64,000 nucleotides of DNA. It comes from Mycobacterium sp. (GTDB lineage Bacteria > Actinomycetota > Actinomycetes > Mycobacteriales > Mycobacteriaceae). A program made the position numbers and the translations under genes. Numbering within the stretch: position 1 is the first letter of the stretch; every line of letters starts with the position of its first letter. Of the stretch, positions 27,801 through 38,220 are shown piece by piece. Below the pieces are notes generated by a model. It ran no database searches and was not told the origin of the DNA. It saw only the letters and a program-made list of their open reading frames with translations. The stretch is taken from positions 62,001 through 126,000 of the forward strand of contig NZ_JASBVP010000005.1 of the NCBI RefSeq assembly GCF_029961025.1, in the 5' to 3' direction.

Positions 27801-28676
27801 ATGAGCGTGCCCGCCCGTTCGGTCCCGCTGTTCGCCGACGTCGACGATGTCACCCGCCGGCTCACCGAGACCGGCTATCTTCCCGACACCGCCACCGCGA
27901 CAGCGGTTTTCCTCGCCGATCGGCTCGGCAAGCCGCTGCTGGTGGAGGGCCCCGCCGGGGTCGGCAAAACCGAGCTGGCCCGCGCGGTCGCCCAGGCCAC
28001 CGGATCGGGCCTGGTGCGCCTGCAGTGCTACGAGGGTGTCGACGAGGCCCGGGCCCTCTACGAGTGGAACCACGCCAAGCAGATCCTGCGCATCCAGGCC
28101 GGCTCCGGCGACTGGGAGGCGACCAAGTCCGACGTGTTCAGCGAGGAGTTCCTGCTGCCGCGGCCGCTTTTGACGGCCATCCGGCGCACCGAGCCGACGG
28201 TGCTGCTCATCGACGAGACCGACAAAGCCGATATCGAGATGGAGGGCCTGCTGCTGGAGGTGCTCTCCGACTTTGCGGTCACCGTGCCCGAACTGGGCAC
28301 CATCACGGCGGTCCGGGCGCCGTTCGTGGTGCTGACCTCCAACGCCACCCGCGAGCTGTCCGAGGCGCTGAAACGTCGCTGCCTGTTCTTGCACATCGAC
28401 TTTCCCGGCCCCGAACGGGAACGGCGCATCCTGCTGTCCCGGGTGCCCGAGCTGCCCGAGCAGCTCGCGCAGGAGCTGGTGCGCATCGTCGGTGTGCTGC
28501 GCGGGATGCAGCTGAAAAAGGTGCCGTCGATCGCCGAGACCATCGACTGGGGCCGCACCCTGCTGGCGCTGGGCCTGGACACCATCGACGACGCGGTTGT
28601 CGCCGCCACCCTGGGCGTGGTGCTCAAGCATCAATCCGACCAGCAACGCGCCGCGGGCGAACTCCGATTGAATTAA
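27801..28676 (+). CDS. MoxR-family AAA+ ATPase
   Basis: A 291-residue MoxR-type ATPase (Rv2426c position). Walker A GPAGVGKTELARA begins near residue 51, Walker B LLIDETDKAD near 135, and sensor 1 LTSNATRELS near 178. MoxR proteins act as chaperones that work with von Willebrand factor A proteins on metal centres or protein complexes; here the VWA partner follows 10 bp later. The client protein is unknown. Confidence 0.92.
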   Translation: MSVPARSVPLFADVDDVTRRLTETGYLPDTATATAVFLADRLGKPLLVEGPAGVGKTELARAVAQATGSGLVRLQCYEGVDEARALYEWNHAKQILRIQAGSGDWEATKSDVFSEEFLLPRPLLTAIRRTEPTVLLIDETDKADIEMEGLLLEVLSDFAVTVPELGTITAVRAPFVVLTSNATRELSEALKRRCLFLHIDFPGPERERRILLSRVPELPEQLAQELVRIVGVLRGMQLKKVPSIAETIDWGRTLLALGLDTIDDAVVAATLGVVLKHQSDQQRAAGELRLN

Positions 28677-28686
28677 GGGGGTGCCG

Positions 28687-30126
28687 ATGGCCGTTCGCCG
28701 CGGTGGTGCCGCCGCCCCGCCGGCACCGCACGGAATACCCGGCCACTTGGTCGGCTTCGTGGAAGCCCTTCGCGGGCAGGGGATTTCCGTAGGACCGTCG
28801 GAGACCGTGGACGCCGGACGGGTGCTGGTCGCCCTCGGGCTGTGCGAGCGGGAGGTGCTGCGCGAGGGCATCGCGTGCGCGGTGCTGCGCCGGCCCGATC
28901 ACCGCGACACCTACGACGCCCTGTTCGACCTGTGGTTTCCCGCAGCCCTGGGGGCGCGGGCGGCGGTGTTGGACGACGCCGACGACGGACCGGGAGTCCC
29001 GCGGCCCGATGACCTGCAGGCCCTGCGGCGGCTGCTGGTGGAGCTGCTGACCGCCAGCCACGACCCGGCCGAGATCCACGAGCGGCTGGTGGCGTTGATC
29101 GCCCGCATCGTGGAGGCGCACGGCACATACCCGTCCAGCCGCGGCCCCGCATACTCGTCGTATCAGGCGCTCAAGGCGATGGCGCTGGACGAGCTCGAGG
29201 GCCGGCTTCTAGCCGGACTGCTGGCACCCTACGGCGAGCAGCCCACGCCCACCCAAGAGCAGATTGCCAAAGCACTTGCCGCACAGAAGATCACACTGCT
29301 GCGCACGATGGTCGAGGCGGAAACCAGGCGACGCACCGCCGAGCAGCTCGGCCGGGAACACGTGCAGATGTACGGCATCCCGCAACTGTCCGAGAACATC
29401 GAATTCCTGCGCGCCTCGGCCGAGCAGCTGCGCCAGATGCGCCGAGTGGTGGCGCCGCTGGCGCGCACCCTGGCCACCCGGCTGGCGGCGCGGCGGCGCC
29501 GGGCCCGCGCGGGAGCCATCGACCTGCGCAAGACCCTGCGAAAGTCGATGTCCACCGGCGGCGCGCCGATCGACGTGGTGGCGCGCAAGCCCCGCCCGGC
29601 CCGACCCGAGCTGGTGGTGCTCTGCGATGTCTCCGGCTCGGTCGCCGGGTTCAGCCACTTCACCCTGCTGCTGGTGCACGCGCTGCGCCAACAGTTTTCG
29701 CGTGTCCGGGTTTTTGCCTTCGTGGACACCGCCGACGAGGTGACTCAGCTGTTCGGGCCCGACGCCGACCTGGCGGTGGCGATCGGGCGGATCACCCGGG
29801 AGGCCGGTGTCTACACCCGTGACGGGCATTCCGACTACGGCAACGCGTTCCGCTCGTTCACCGAGAACTACCCGAACGTGTTGTCGCCGCGCAGCTCGCT
29901 GCTGGTGCTCGGCGACGGGCGCACCAACTACCGCGACCCCGGCGTCGCCGTGTTGGCCCGGATGGTCGCCGCCGGCCGGCACGCGCACTGGCTCAACCCG
30001 GAGCCCAAACACCTGTGGGGAAGCGGCGATTCGGCGGTGCCACGCTACCGCGAGGTCATCGCCATGCACGAGTGCCGCTCCGCAGGCCAATTAGCCGCGG
30101 TGATCGATCGGCTGCTGCCGGTCTGA
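28687..30126 (+). CDS. VWA (CoxE-like) domain protein, partner of the MoxR ATPase
   Basis: A 479-residue protein like Rv2425c. The C-terminal half holds a von Willebrand A domain with the metal-site motif CDVSGSVAGFSHFT near residue 311, the later Thr/Asp segment DGHSDYGNAF and LVLGDGRTNYRDPG. The N-terminal half is helical with many Arg and Glu. ATG 28687 is chosen because the AAGGGGG run gives it proper ribosome-site spacing; GTG 28681 is an alternative. It probably delivers substrates to the ATPase upstream. Confidence 0.9.
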   Translation: MAVRRGGAAAPPAPHGIPGHLVGFVEALRGQGISVGPSETVDAGRVLVALGLCEREVLREGIACAVLRRPDHRDTYDALFDLWFPAALGARAAVLDDADDGPGVPRPDDLQALRRLLVELLTASHDPAEIHERLVALIARIVEAHGTYPSSRGPAYSSYQALKAMALDELEGRLLAGLLAPYGEQPTPTQEQIAKALAAQKITLLRTMVEAETRRRTAEQLGREHVQMYGIPQLSENIEFLRASAEQLRQMRRVVAPLARTLATRLAARRRRARAGAIDLRKTLRKSMSTGGAPIDVVARKPRPARPELVVLCDVSGSVAGFSHFTLLLVHALRQQFSRVRVFAFVDTADEVTQLFGPDADLAVAIGRITREAGVYTRDGHSDYGNAFRSFTENYPNVLSPRSSLLVLGDGRTNYRDPGVAVLARMVAAGRHAHWLNPEPKHLWGSGDSAVPRYREVIAMHECRSAGQLAAVIDRLLPV

Positions 30127-30186
30127 GTCGCCGCTCGTTTGCCGTCGGCTCAGCCGTGCCACGGCGTTCCAGTAAGCTCGCCAGTC

Positions 30187-30855
30187 GTGCATAAGCGGTG
30201 TCGACTGGGCGTGATGGGCGGCACGTTCGACCCCATCCACAACGGTCACCTGTTCGCCGCCAGCGAAGTGGCCGACCTGTTCGACCTCGACGAAGTGGTG
30301 TTCGTGCCCACCGGGCAGCCCTGGCAGAAAGACCGCCGGGTGAGCGATGCCGAGGACCGCTACCTGATGACGGTGATCGCGACCGCGTCCAACCCCCGGT
30401 TCTCGGTGAGCCGGGTGGACATCGACCGCGGCGGGCTCACCTACACTAGGGACACGTTGGGGGATCTGCGCAGGCTGCACCCGGACTCCGAGCTGTACTT
30501 CATCACCGGCGCCGACGCGCTGGCCTCGATCTTGTCGTGGCACAACTGGGAGGAGCTGTTCGCGATGGCGCGTTTCGTGGGCGTTAGCCGCCCCGGTTAC
30601 GAGCTGGCGCGCGAGCATCTCTCCGACGCGCTCGCTAAGCTGCCCGAGGACGCGCTGACCCTCGTCGAGATCCCGGCGCTGGCGATCTCCTCGACCGACT
30701 GCCGCCGGCGCGCCGAGCGGTCCCGGCCGCTGTGGTACCTGCTGCCCGACGGCGTGGTGCAGTACATCGCCAAGCGCGGGCTTTACCGCAAACCCGACGG
30801 CGGAGAACCGCCGCGCCGACCGGCCCGCCGCCGGGTCGCCGGGGACGACAGGTGA
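30187..30855 (+). CDS. nadD: Nicotinate-nucleotide adenylyltransferase
   Basis: NadD joins nicotinate mononucleotide with ATP to give deamido-NAD, the substrate of NadE. The 222-residue protein has [13 protein letters not shown] (nucleotidyltransferase HxGH-type motif), [12 protein letters not shown] and the ISSTDCRRR motif at the C-terminal end. GTG 30187 gives the N-terminus [11 protein letters not shown] that matches the mycobacterial protein; in-frame codons further up lack family similarity. Its stop overlaps rsfS (GTGA). Confidence 0.95.
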   Translation: MHKRCRLGVMGGTFDPIHNGHLFAASEVADLFDLDEVVFVPTGQPWQKDRRVSDAEDRYLMTVIATASNPRFSVSRVDIDRGGLTYTRDTLGDLRRLHPDSELYFITGADALASILSWHNWEELFAMARFVGVSRPGYELAREHLSDALAKLPEDALTLVEIPALAISSTDCRRRAERSRPLWYLLPDGVVQYIAKRGLYRKPDGGEPPRRPARRRVAGDDR

Positions 30856-31220
30856 CGGCCACCAAAGAGGCCATCGACATGGCGCGGGTGGCCGCCGGGG
30901 CGGCTGCCGCGAAGCTCGCCGAGGACGTCGTCGTCATCGACGTGTCCGCGCAGCTGGTCATCACGGACTGCTTCGTCATCGCCTCGGCGTCTAACGAGCG
31001 GCAGGTCAACGCCATCGTCGACGAGGTCGAGGAGAAGATGCGCCGGGCCGGTTACCGCCCGGCGCGGCGCGAGGGCGCCCGCGAGGGCCGCTGGACCCTG
31101 CTGGACTACATCGACATCGTGGTGCACATCCAGCATCGCGACGAGCGCAACTACTACGCCCTGGACCGGCTGTGGCGTGACTGCCCGACGGTGGCGGTCG
31201 ATTTGGAGAACGCGCCGTGA
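30852..31220 (+). CDS. rsfS: Ribosomal silencing factor RsfS
   Basis: RsfS binds uL14 on the large subunit and blocks joining with the small subunit under low nutrients. The 122-residue protein has the DUF143 core: [36 protein letters not shown], and [19 protein letters not shown] start, overlapping nadD by 4 bp and followed by gpgP with another 4-bp overlap, so the chain is translationally coupled. The nadD-rsfS pairing is widespread in bacteria. Confidence 0.95.
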   Translation: MTATKEAIDMARVAAGAAAAKLAEDVVVIDVSAQLVITDCFVIASASNERQVNAIVDEVEEKMRRAGYRPARREGAREGRWTLLDYIDIVVHIQHRDERNYYALDRLWRDCPTVAVDLENAP

Positions 31221-31900
31221 GGACGCGGCGGCTGGTGCTGCTGCGGCACGGCCAAACCGTGTTCAACGCCGACACCCGGATGCAGGGCCAGCTGGACACC
31301 GAGCTGAGTGCGCTGGGCCGCGCCCAAGCCGCCGTCGCGGCCGAGGTGCTGGGCGAGCGCCGCCCGCTGCTGATCGTGTCCTCGGATCTGCGTCGCGCCT
31401 ACGACACGGCGGTGATGCTGGGGGAGCGCACCGGCCTGCCGGTCCGCGTCGACCGGCGGCTTCGGGAAACCCACCTGGGGTCCTGGCAGGGCCTGACGCA
31501 CGCCCAGGTCGACGCCGTCGCCCCCGGGGCGCGGCGGGCGTGGCGCGCCGACGCCGCCTGGGCGCCGCCCGGCGGGGAGAGCCGGGTCGACGTGGCCGCC
31601 CGCAGCCTGCCGGTGATCGCGGAACTGGTGTCCGGCGAGCCGGCGTGGGGGGCGCCAGAGGACCCGGACAGGCCGGTGGTGCTGGTCGCCCACGGCGGTC
31701 TGATCGCCGGTTTGTCGGCCGCGCTGCTGCGGCTGCCGGTGGCGCACTGGCCGGCACTGGCCCGCATGGGCAACGCCAGCTGGACCCAGCTGAGCGGGCA
31801 CAGCGCCGACGACGGCGACGACGCCGAGCCGGACCGCATCCGCTGGCGCCTGGAGGTGTGGAACGCCTCGGTACAGGTGGCACGATGCCCGGCGGGTTAG
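31217..31900 (+). CDS. gpgP: Glucosyl-3-phosphoglycerate phosphatase
   Basis: A 227-residue histidine phosphatase. The catalytic [19 protein letters not shown] lies at residues 8-26, the second His in VAHGG near 158. Its synteny (Rv2419c) and octT neighbour support GpgP, which removes phosphate from glucosyl-3-phosphoglycerate at the start of methylglucose lipopolysaccharide synthesis. Earlier annotation of such genes as phosphoglycerate mutase is less fitting. The end overlaps octT by 16 bp. Confidence 0.9.
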   Translation: MRTRRLVLLRHGQTVFNADTRMQGQLDTELSALGRAQAAVAAEVLGERRPLLIVSSDLRRAYDTAVMLGERTGLPVRVDRRLRETHLGSWQGLTHAQVDAVAPGARRAWRADAAWAPPGGESRVDVAARSLPVIAELVSGEPAWGAPEDPDRPVVLVAHGGLIAGLSAALLRLPVAHWPALARMGNASWTQLSGHSADDGDDAEPDRIRWRLEVWNASVQVARCPAG

Positions 31901-32628
31901 CCTCCCGTCCGGTGTTGCTGGTCTTCGCCGACTCGCTGGCCTACTACGGGCCCACCGGCGGGCTGCCCGCCGACGATCCCCGTATCTGGCCCAACATCGT
32001 TGCGTCCCATCTCGATTGGGATCTGGAGCTGATCGGACGGATCGGCTGGACGTGTCGAGACCTGTGGTGGGCGGCCACCGAGGACCCGCGGGCCTGGGCG
32101 GCGCTGCCCCGGGCGGGCGCGGTGATCTTCGCGACCGGCGGGATGGATTCGCTGCCGTCGCCGCTGCCGACCGCGCTGCGCGAGCTGATCCGCTACCTCC
32201 GGCCGCCCTGGCTGCGGCGCCGGGTCCGTAACGGCTACGGCGTCATTCAGCGGCACCTGTCTTCGGTGGCCCGGTCGGCGCTGCCGCCGCGCCTGACCGC
32301 CGCATACCTTGAACAGACCCGCGGCGCGATCGATTTCAACCGTCCCGGGATCCCGATCGTGGCGACGCTGCCGCCCGTGCACATCGCGGCCAGCTACGGC
32401 CGGGCGCATCACGGCCGCGCCGCGACCGCGGCCGCCATCACCGACTGGGCGCAGCGCCACGATATCCCGCTGGTGGACTTGGCGGCCGCGGTCGGCGAAC
32501 ACGTCTTGAGCGGGCGGGGCAACCCCGACGGAATCCACTGGAACTTCGAGGCGCACCGGGCCGTCGCGGAACTCATGCTCGAGGCGCTGGCGCGGGCCGG
32601 CGTCGCGACAGAGCAGCGCCGCGGCTGA
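31885..32628 (+). CDS. octT: Diglucosylglycerate octanoyltransferase (SGNH hydrolase fold)
   Basis: A 247-residue SGNH/GDSL-type protein: [16 protein letters not shown] supplies the nucleophile Ser in block I, and [11 protein letters not shown] near the end supplies Asp and His of the triad. OctT adds octanoate to diglucosylglycerate in methylglucose lipopolysaccharide synthesis, next to gpgP as in M. tuberculosis (Rv2418c). ATG 31885 overlaps gpgP. The assignment rests on motif plus synteny. Confidence 0.87.
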   Translation: MPGGLASRPVLLVFADSLAYYGPTGGLPADDPRIWPNIVASHLDWDLELIGRIGWTCRDLWWAATEDPRAWAALPRAGAVIFATGGMDSLPSPLPTALRELIRYLRPPWLRRRVRNGYGVIQRHLSSVARSALPPRLTAAYLEQTRGAIDFNRPGIPIVATLPPVHIAASYGRAHHGRAATAAAITDWAQRHDIPLVDLAAAVGEHVLSGRGNPDGIHWNFEAHRAVAELMLEALARAGVATEQRRG

Positions 32629-32630
32629 TC

Positions 32631-33464
32631 ATGTCCGTCGCGGTGGTCACCGACTCGGCATCGCGGATACCGGCCGAGATGTGCCGACGATGGGGAATTC
32701 GTGAGGTCCCGCTGCACATCCTGGTCGACGGCGAGGACTTGCGTGACGGCCTGGATCAGATTCCCGCCGGCATTTTTTCGCACGCCCGGGCCACCACCGC
32801 CGCGGCCACCCCGGCCGAGCTGGGCGCGGCCTACCGGCAGGCGCTGGCCGACAGCGGCGGCGACGGGGTAGTGGCAGTGCATATTTCGGGCGCGTTGTCG
32901 GGGACCGTCGGTGCCGCCGAGCAGATTGCGGCGGGCATCGGCCCGGGGGTGCGGGTGATCGACTCGAAGTCGGCGGCGATGGGCACCGGTTTCGTCGCGC
33001 TGGCCGCCGCCCGCGCGGCCGCCGAGGGGGCGGACCTGGACACCGTTGCGGCCGAGGCGGGCGCGGCGGTGCGGCGCACTCACGCCTACCTGGTCGTGCA
33101 GCACCTGGACAACCTGCGCCGCAGCGGGCGGATCGGCGGCGCGGCGGCCTGGCTCGGCACCGCGTTGGCGCTCAAACCGCTGCTGTGCATCGACGATGGC
33201 AAACTTGTTCTGGCGCAACGCATCCGCACCGCCGGTAAGGCGGTGGCGGCGATGGCCGACAGGGTGTGTGAGCTGGTCGGCGACAGCGCCGCCGCCCTCG
33301 CGGTGCACCACGTCGCCAACCCGGGCGGGGCGGCGGCGCTGGCGGCGGCGCTGGCCGAGCGGTTACCGGCATGCGCGCCGGCGATTTTGACCGACCTGGG
33401 GCCGGTGCTCGCGCTGCACGTCGGCGCGGGAGCCCTCGGGGTGTGCCTGCAGCTGCCGCGGTAG
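32631..33464 (+). CDS. DegV family fatty-acid-binding protein
   Basis: A 277-residue DegV protein (Rv2417c position). The start VAVVTDSASRIP and the lipid-head contact motif HISGALSGT are the family hallmarks; DSKSAAMGTGF follows. DegV/FakB proteins hold a fatty acid for the kinase FakA; no fakA-like gene is in the window, so its partner is open. It ends the overlapping nadD-octT chain, starting 2 bp after the octT stop. Confidence 0.92.
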   Translation: MSVAVVTDSASRIPAEMCRRWGIREVPLHILVDGEDLRDGLDQIPAGIFSHARATTAAATPAELGAAYRQALADSGGDGVVAVHISGALSGTVGAAEQIAAGIGPGVRVIDSKSAAMGTGFVALAAARAAAEGADLDTVAAEAGAAVRRTHAYLVVQHLDNLRRSGRIGGAAAWLGTALALKPLLCIDDGKLVLAQRIRTAGKAVAAMADRVCELVGDSAAALAVHHVANPGGAAALAAALAERLPACAPAILTDLGPVLALHVGAGALGVCLQLPR

Positions 33465-33473
33465 CTCACGCTC

Positions 33474-33511
33474 GCACCGCCGCGCCGCGCGGGGCTGTCC
33501 ACCGGCGGTGC
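33474..33511. terminator. Stem-loop between convergent degV and mmpL
   Basis: GCACCGCCG (33474-33482) pairs perfectly with CGGCGGTGC (33503-33511) around a 20-nt loop, 10 bp after the degV stop and just beyond the mmpL stop. Probably a two-way terminator; there is no T-run. Confidence 0.4.
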
Positions 33512-33528
33512 GTGGCCGCCCTCGGCCG

Positions 33529-36408
33529 CTATCGCGATGCCGAAACAGCCAGCGGCGCGGTGTCTTCGGTGAGACGCTCCCGGCGCCGCACGTTGTCGAT
33601 CCCGCGTGGGTGGACCACTTGCGGCCACCAGAACCAGCGTCCCAGCAGCGTGGCGATGGAGGGCATCAGCAGGGTGCGCACCACCAGCGTGTCCAGCAGC
33701 AGGCCGATGCAGACCGTGGAGCCGAACTGACCGATAACCCGCAGATCGCTGCCGAGCATGGCCGCCATGGTGAAGGCGAAGACCAAGCCCGCCGCCGTCA
33801 CCACCCCGCCGGTGCCGGCCATCGACCGGATGGTCCCGGTTTTCAGCCCGGCGTGGATCTCCTCTTTGAACCGGGACACCAGCAGCAGGTTGTAGTCGGA
33901 TCCCACGGCCAGCAGGATGATCACCGACAGCGCCGCCACCACCCAGTGCACGTGGATGCCGAACAGGTCTTGCCAGATGAGCACGGACAGCCCGAAGGAG
34001 GCCGCGATCGAGCTGGCCGCGGTGCCGACGATCACCAGCGCGGCGACCAGGCTGCGGGTGAGCAGCAGCATGATCATGAAGATCAGCGTCAGCGAGGACA
34101 CCACCGCGATCATCAGGTCGTATTTGGCGCCGTCGTGCATGTCCTTGAACGTCGCGGCGGTCCCCCCGAGATAGACCCGGGCATTGGACAGCGAGGATTG
34201 CTTCAGGCCCTCCTGGGCCGCCGTTCGCTCCGCGTCGACGCGCGAAATTCCCTCCGGGGTCATGGGATCACCCTGATGGGTGATGAAAAAGCGCGCCGAC
34301 TTGCCGTCGGGCGACAAGAACATTTTCAGGCCGATCTGAAAGTCGTGGTTATCGAAGGCCTCCGGCGGCAGGTAGAAGAAGTCGTCGTTTTTGGAGGTGT
34401 CGAAACTTTGCCCCATGACGATCGCGGTGTTGTTCATGGCCTCCATCTGGTTGATCATCGCCTGGAAGGTGCTGTGCATGGTCAGCGTCAACGCCCGGGT
34501 GGTTTTCATCGATTCGATCTGGGGCGGCAGCAGCGAGGCCATCTCGTGGGTGAGCACGTCCATGATCTTGGTGTCTTTGGAGAGGGCGTGCAGCTTTTCG
34601 GCCAGCTGGTCGATGCCGTCGAGGGCGTCGAAGATGGATCTGAACGACCAGCACAGCGGAATGTCGAAACAGTGCTTCTCCCAATAGAAGTAGCTGCGAA
34701 GCGGCCGCCAGACGTCGTCGAAATCTGCGATGTGGTCGCGTAACGCGTCGTTGATAGCCGTCATTTCTTCGGTGATACGGGCCATGTCGTGGGTGTTGTC
34801 GGCCAGCTGTCGGGTAACGTCATACAGCCGCTCGAGGTAATTGATCGTGACTTGCTGCGCATCCGCCATCTTCAAGATATCGGCCATGCGGTCTTTCAGA
34901 AACGCCATATTCTGCATGGTCGTCTGGCCTTGCATGCTGTTCTGGAACGGTATCGAACTATGCTGGATCGGAATTCCCAGCGGCCGGGTAATGTCTTGCA
35001 CCATAGCGATACCCACGACCCGGATGAGGTTTTTGGCCACCCGGTCCAAGACGAGCATGTCGGCCGGATTACGCATATCGTGGTCGGCCTCGACCATCAG
35101 CATGTCGGGGTTCATCCTGGCCTGGGAGAAATGCCGGTCCGCGGCCGCGTACCCGACATTCGCCGGCGCCCTGGCGGGCAGGTAGTAGCGGTCGTTGTAG
35201 CTCGTCGTGTATCCGGGAAGGCCGAGCATGCCGATCAGCACGACCGCGGCGCTGACGGCCAGGACCGGCGCGGGCCACCGCACCACCGCGGTGCCGACCC
35301 GGCGCCACAGCCGGCGCCGCGCGGCGCGCTTGGACTCGAAAAGACCGAGACGGCCGCCCACGGCCACCACGGCCGGCCCGAGGGTGAGTCCGGCCGCCAC
35401 CACCACCAGCATCCCGATCCCCGCCGGGGCTCCCATGGTGTGGAACCAGGGCAGCCGGGCAAAGCTGAGGCAGTACGTCGCCCCGGCGATGGTCAAACCA
35501 GAGCCCAGCACCACCGGGGCGACCCCGCGGAAAGTCGTGTAGTAGGCCTCCTCCGGATTTTCCCCGGCCCCCCGCGCCTCCTGGTAGCGGCCGATGAGGA
35601 ATATCCCGTAATCGGTGCCGGCGGCGATCGCCAGCATCGTCAAAATGTTGGCCGCAAACGTGGTGAGCCCGAACACGTCGTGGTAGGCCAGCACCGCGAC
35701 GACACCCCGGGAGGAGGCCAACGCGATCCCGGTCATGAAAAGCTGCACCACGGTGGTGATGATCGAGCGGTACACCAGGAACAACATGATCGCGATCGCC
35801 GCGAGGGTAAACAGCGTGATCTTCGCCAGGCTGGCGTTGCCGATCACGTGCATGTCATCGGACAGCGCCGCCGGGCCGGTGACGTAGGCCCTCACTCCCG
35901 GCGGCGCGGGGGTGTGCTCCACCACCTTGCGGACCGCTTCCACGGATTCGTTGGCCAACGTGGTGCCTTGGTTACCGGCGAGATTCAGCATCACGTAGGC
36001 GCCCTTGCCGTCGGGGCTCTGCACTCCGGCCGCCGTCAGCCGGTCGCTCCAGAAGTCCTGAATGTGCTGGATGTGTTGGGGGTCTTGACGCAGTCGGCGA
36101 ATGATCTCGTCGTAGTAGCGGTGGGCGGCGTCGCCGAGGGGCTGCTGACCCTCCACGACGATCATGATCGTGCTGTTGGAGTCGAACTCCTTGAAATTGT
36201 GGCCGAGGCGCATCATCGCCTGCATGGACGGCGCCTCCATGGGGGCCATCGGCGCCGAATGCGCCTCGCCCACGACCTCCAACGTCGGCACGACGGTGTT
36301 CACGACGACGGTCAAAAGGACCCAGAACACGATGACGGGCACCGCCAACAGCCGGATCGTGTGCGCGATGACGGGCCGCTTGGCGGGCGCGCCGCTGCGG
36401 GTTGTCAT
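33529..36408 (-). CDS. MmpL-family RND transporter
   Basis: A 959-residue MmpL membrane pump. It has an N-terminal helix, a periplasmic domain, a helix bundle (around residues 195-345, with [20 protein letters not shown] carrying the proton-relay Asp-Tyr pair), a second long periplasmic/coiled part (~400-750), and a second bundle with [17 protein letters not shown]. Length and layout match MmpL4/MmpL5-type siderophore or drug exporters rather than the longer MmpL3. Start ATG overlaps the mmpS stop (ATGA). The substrate is not evident. The pair occupies the place of eis in M. tuberculosis. Confidence 0.93.
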   Translation of the reverse strand: MTTRSGAPAKRPVIAHTIRLLAVPVIVFWVLLTVVVNTVVPTLEVVGEAHSAPMAPMEAPSMQAMMRLGHNFKEFDSNSTIMIVVEGQQPLGDAAHRYYDEIIRRLRQDPQHIQHIQDFWSDRLTAAGVQSPDGKGAYVMLNLAGNQGTTLANESVEAVRKVVEHTPAPPGVRAYVTGPAALSDDMHVIGNASLAKITLFTLAAIAIMLFLVYRSIITTVVQLFMTGIALASSRGVVAVLAYHDVFGLTTFAANILTMLAIAAGTDYGIFLIGRYQEARGAGENPEEAYYTTFRGVAPVVLGSGLTIAGATYCLSFARLPWFHTMGAPAGIGMLVVVAAGLTLGPAVVAVGGRLGLFESKRAARRRLWRRVGTAVVRWPAPVLAVSAAVVLIGMLGLPGYTTSYNDRYYLPARAPANVGYAAADRHFSQARMNPDMLMVEADHDMRNPADMLVLDRVAKNLIRVVGIAMVQDITRPLGIPIQHSSIPFQNSMQGQTTMQNMAFLKDRMADILKMADAQQVTINYLERLYDVTRQLADNTHDMARITEEMTAINDALRDHIADFDDVWRPLRSYFYWEKHCFDIPLCWSFRSIFDALDGIDQLAEKLHALSKDTKIMDVLTHEMASLLPPQIESMKTTRALTLTMHSTFQAMINQMEAMNNTAIVMGQSFDTSKNDDFFYLPPEAFDNHDFQIGLKMFLSPDGKSARFFITHQGDPMTPEGISRVDAERTAAQEGLKQSSLSNARVYLGGTAATFKDMHDGAKYDLMIAVVSSLTLIFMIMLLLTRSLVAALVIVGTAASSIAASFGLSVLIWQDLFGIHVHWVVAALSVIILLAVGSDYNLLLVSRFKEEIHAGLKTGTIRSMAGTGGVVTAAGLVFAFTMAAMLGSDLRVIGQFGSTVCIGLLLDTLVVRTLLMPSIATLLGRWFWWPQVVHPRGIDNVRRRERLTEDTAPLAVSASR

Positions 36409-36848
36409 GCGGACTTCACCAGGCAGAAGGTTTGGGCGTTAAGGCCCTCGGCGTGCTTTTCCTCCCGCAGGACGCCGTCCACGGTGATGCGGCAGCCGAT
36501 ATGATCACCGGTGCCCTGCGCCATGATGTTGGCGGCCACCGCGGGCAGGGTCGTCGATATCGTGTAGGACCACGGCAGGGCCGCCGCGTTGACTTGGTTG
36601 GTGTTGGCCTCGGCGTCCCAGTAGTTGATGTTCGCGGTGCTTCCCGGGGAGCCGAACACCTCGTAGGTCACAATTTTCGGGTTGAACTGCACGATCTCGA
36701 TGCCGGCGCCGGCGGCGGCGTTGAGGTCCTGCGAGCCGAAGATCCTGTGCAGCCGCTCAACGACCAACCCTGAAAACGCCAATACCACCGCCAGGACCAG
36801 CGGTATCCATGCCCGTTTGACCATCGTGGTCAGTGAAATCGCTCTCAC
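36405..36848 (-). CDS. MmpS-family accessory protein
   Basis: A 147-residue MmpS: one N-terminal membrane helix ([20 protein letters not shown]) and an external beta domain with [20 protein letters not shown] and [16 protein letters not shown]. MmpS proteins work with the MmpL encoded next to them in export. Two Cys in the C-terminal half may pair. Upstream lies a 32-bp tandem repeat at 36966-37030, likely within the promoter region. Confidence 0.92.
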   Translation of the reverse strand: MRAISLTTMVKRAWIPLVLAVVLAFSGLVVERLHRIFGSQDLNAAAGAGIEIVQFNPKIVTYEVFGSPGSTANINYWDAEANTNQVNAAALPWSYTISTTLPAVAANIMAQGTGDHIGCRITVDGVLREEKHAEGLNAQTFCLVKSA

Positions 36849-36965
36849 GTAACCGCCTTCCGATACGTGGTCGCCATTCGGGTGCCAAGCCCTGGATTGA
36901 GCCGCCTGCGCAGGACGCCCGCCCGAGGGTTCCGCGGGACCGGCCCGAATGCTGTCGGAAACGCG

Positions 36966-37030
36966 CTCCTGCGCCGCCTCTCACGTCCGAGGGAACCCCT
37001 CCTGCGCCGCCTGTCACGTCCGAGGGAACC
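36966..37030. repeat. 32-bp tandem direct repeat upstream of mmpS
   Basis: Two copies (36966-36997 and 36999-37030) differ at one base (C/G) and have a 33-bp period. Each contains TCACGTCCGAGGGAACC. They lie about 120-180 bp before the mmpS start, with a weak GTAT-N8-ATAC inverted repeat at 37044-37059 beside them. They could be operators for the efflux pair, or a fossil duplication. Confidence 0.55.
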
Positions 37031-37104
37031 TTTGTGCGACTAAGTATCGTAGATCATACGGAACGGCAGCGTTCATGGCGGTGGGCCGAGGGGACCGGGC
37101 GGCG

Positions 37105-38211
37105 CTAGAGCCTGACAACGTCGTAGTCGCCGACGTGGTCGGCCAGGACCCGCAACTGGTCATTGGGGGCCCCGAGGGTGCGTTCGATCGCGGTGAGCCG
37201 GGCCGCGTAATGGCCGACCGGATACTCCGCGGTCATGCCGATCCCGCCGTGCAACTGGATCGCTTCCTGGGCGATGTGCCGTCCGGACCGGCCGATCTGC
37301 AGGTTGGCCCGGGCGGCGATCACCGGATCCAGGTTGCCCTCGGCGATCGACATCGCGGCGTAAAGGTTCATGCTGCGGGCCAATTCCAGCGAGACATACA
37401 TGTCGGCGGCCCGCTGGGTCAATGTCTGGAACTTGTTCAGCGTGACCCCGAACTGCTTGCGGGTCTTCAGGTAATCGGTGGTGAGCCGCAGCGCTTCCGT
37501 CATCGCGCCGACGGCTTCGGCGCATAGGGCGGAGTGGAAGCGGATGGTCGCGTCGCGGATGGCGCCGGACGCGTCGTCGCCGGCGCCCAGCGGCTCGGCG
37601 GGAGTCTGGTCGAGGTCGATCTGGGCGGCGCGCTGCCCGTCGAACGTCCGGTATCCGCGCCGGGAAACGGCCTCGGCGCTGACCAGAAATAACCCGGTCC
37701 CGCCGTCGGGCAAAGCGGCGCTGACCACCAGGGTGTCAGCCGAGCCGCCGGCGAGCACCGGGTTTTTTCGCCCGCTCAAAAGCCAAGAACCCGCCCGTAC
37801 AACCGCGCTGGTCGTGACCGGAGCGGACGCGGACCGCATCCCGGGCTCGAGATGGGCGAAAGCCAGCAGCCGCCGGCCCGTGGCGACGTCGTCGAGTAAC
37901 CGCCGCTGGGCGGCGGTCCCGCGCTCGGCGATGAGCGCGCCGGGACCCAGCGCGGCGTGCACGACGGGTTCGGGCGCCAGTCGCCGCCCGATCTCGATGA
38001 GCACCACCATGATCTCGATCTGGCCGGCCTCGCCGGGCTCGAAGCCCAGCCCGAGGATTCCGGCCTCGGCGAGCCGCTGCCACACCTCGCGGCTAAAACC
38101 GGGATCGGTGTCGACGATCGCGGTGCGGGTTTCGGGGCTATAGCTGCGCGACAGCAAATCTCGGGTGGTGTCCTGCAGCAAAATTTGCTCGTCGCTCAAC
38201 TGAAAGTCCAT
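37105..38211 (-). CDS. Acyl-CoA dehydrogenase (small, PimD/FadE-like subunit)
   Basis: A 368-residue acyl-CoA dehydrogenase-fold protein starting MDFQLSDEQILLQDTTRDLL and ending with HGGIGMTAEYPVGHYAAR. The C-terminal FAD segment RKQFGVTLNKFQTLTQRAAD is good, while the central catalytic part is weaker, as in the second subunit of two-gene (alpha-beta) dehydrogenases such as PimC/PimD or the steroid FadE pairs. It starts 9 bp after the large subunit, so they are one operon. Confidence 0.9.
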   Translation of the reverse strand: MDFQLSDEQILLQDTTRDLLSRSYSPETRTAIVDTDPGFSREVWQRLAEAGILGLGFEPGEAGQIEIMVVLIEIGRRLAPEPVVHAALGPGALIAERGTAAQRRLLDDVATGRRLLAFAHLEPGMRSASAPVTTSAVVRAGSWLLSGRKNPVLAGGSADTLVVSAALPDGGTGLFLVSAEAVSRRGYRTFDGQRAAQIDLDQTPAEPLGAGDDASGAIRDATIRFHSALCAEAVGAMTEALRLTTDYLKTRKQFGVTLNKFQTLTQRAADMYVSLELARSMNLYAAMSIAEGNLDPVIAARANLQIGRSGRHIAQEAIQLHGGIGMTAEYPVGHYAARLTAIERTLGAPNDQLRVLADHVGDYDVVRL

Positions 38212-38220
38212 GGCATACCT

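Noticed and set aside
26922..28871. 649-codon open frame on the minus strand
   Set aside because: Antisense to proA, the MoxR gene and the start of the VWA gene; no recognisable domain.
34789..36504. 571-codon open frame on the plus strand
   Set aside because: Antisense to mmpL; its His/Gly/Arg-rich composition is that of a mirrored membrane gene, not a protein.
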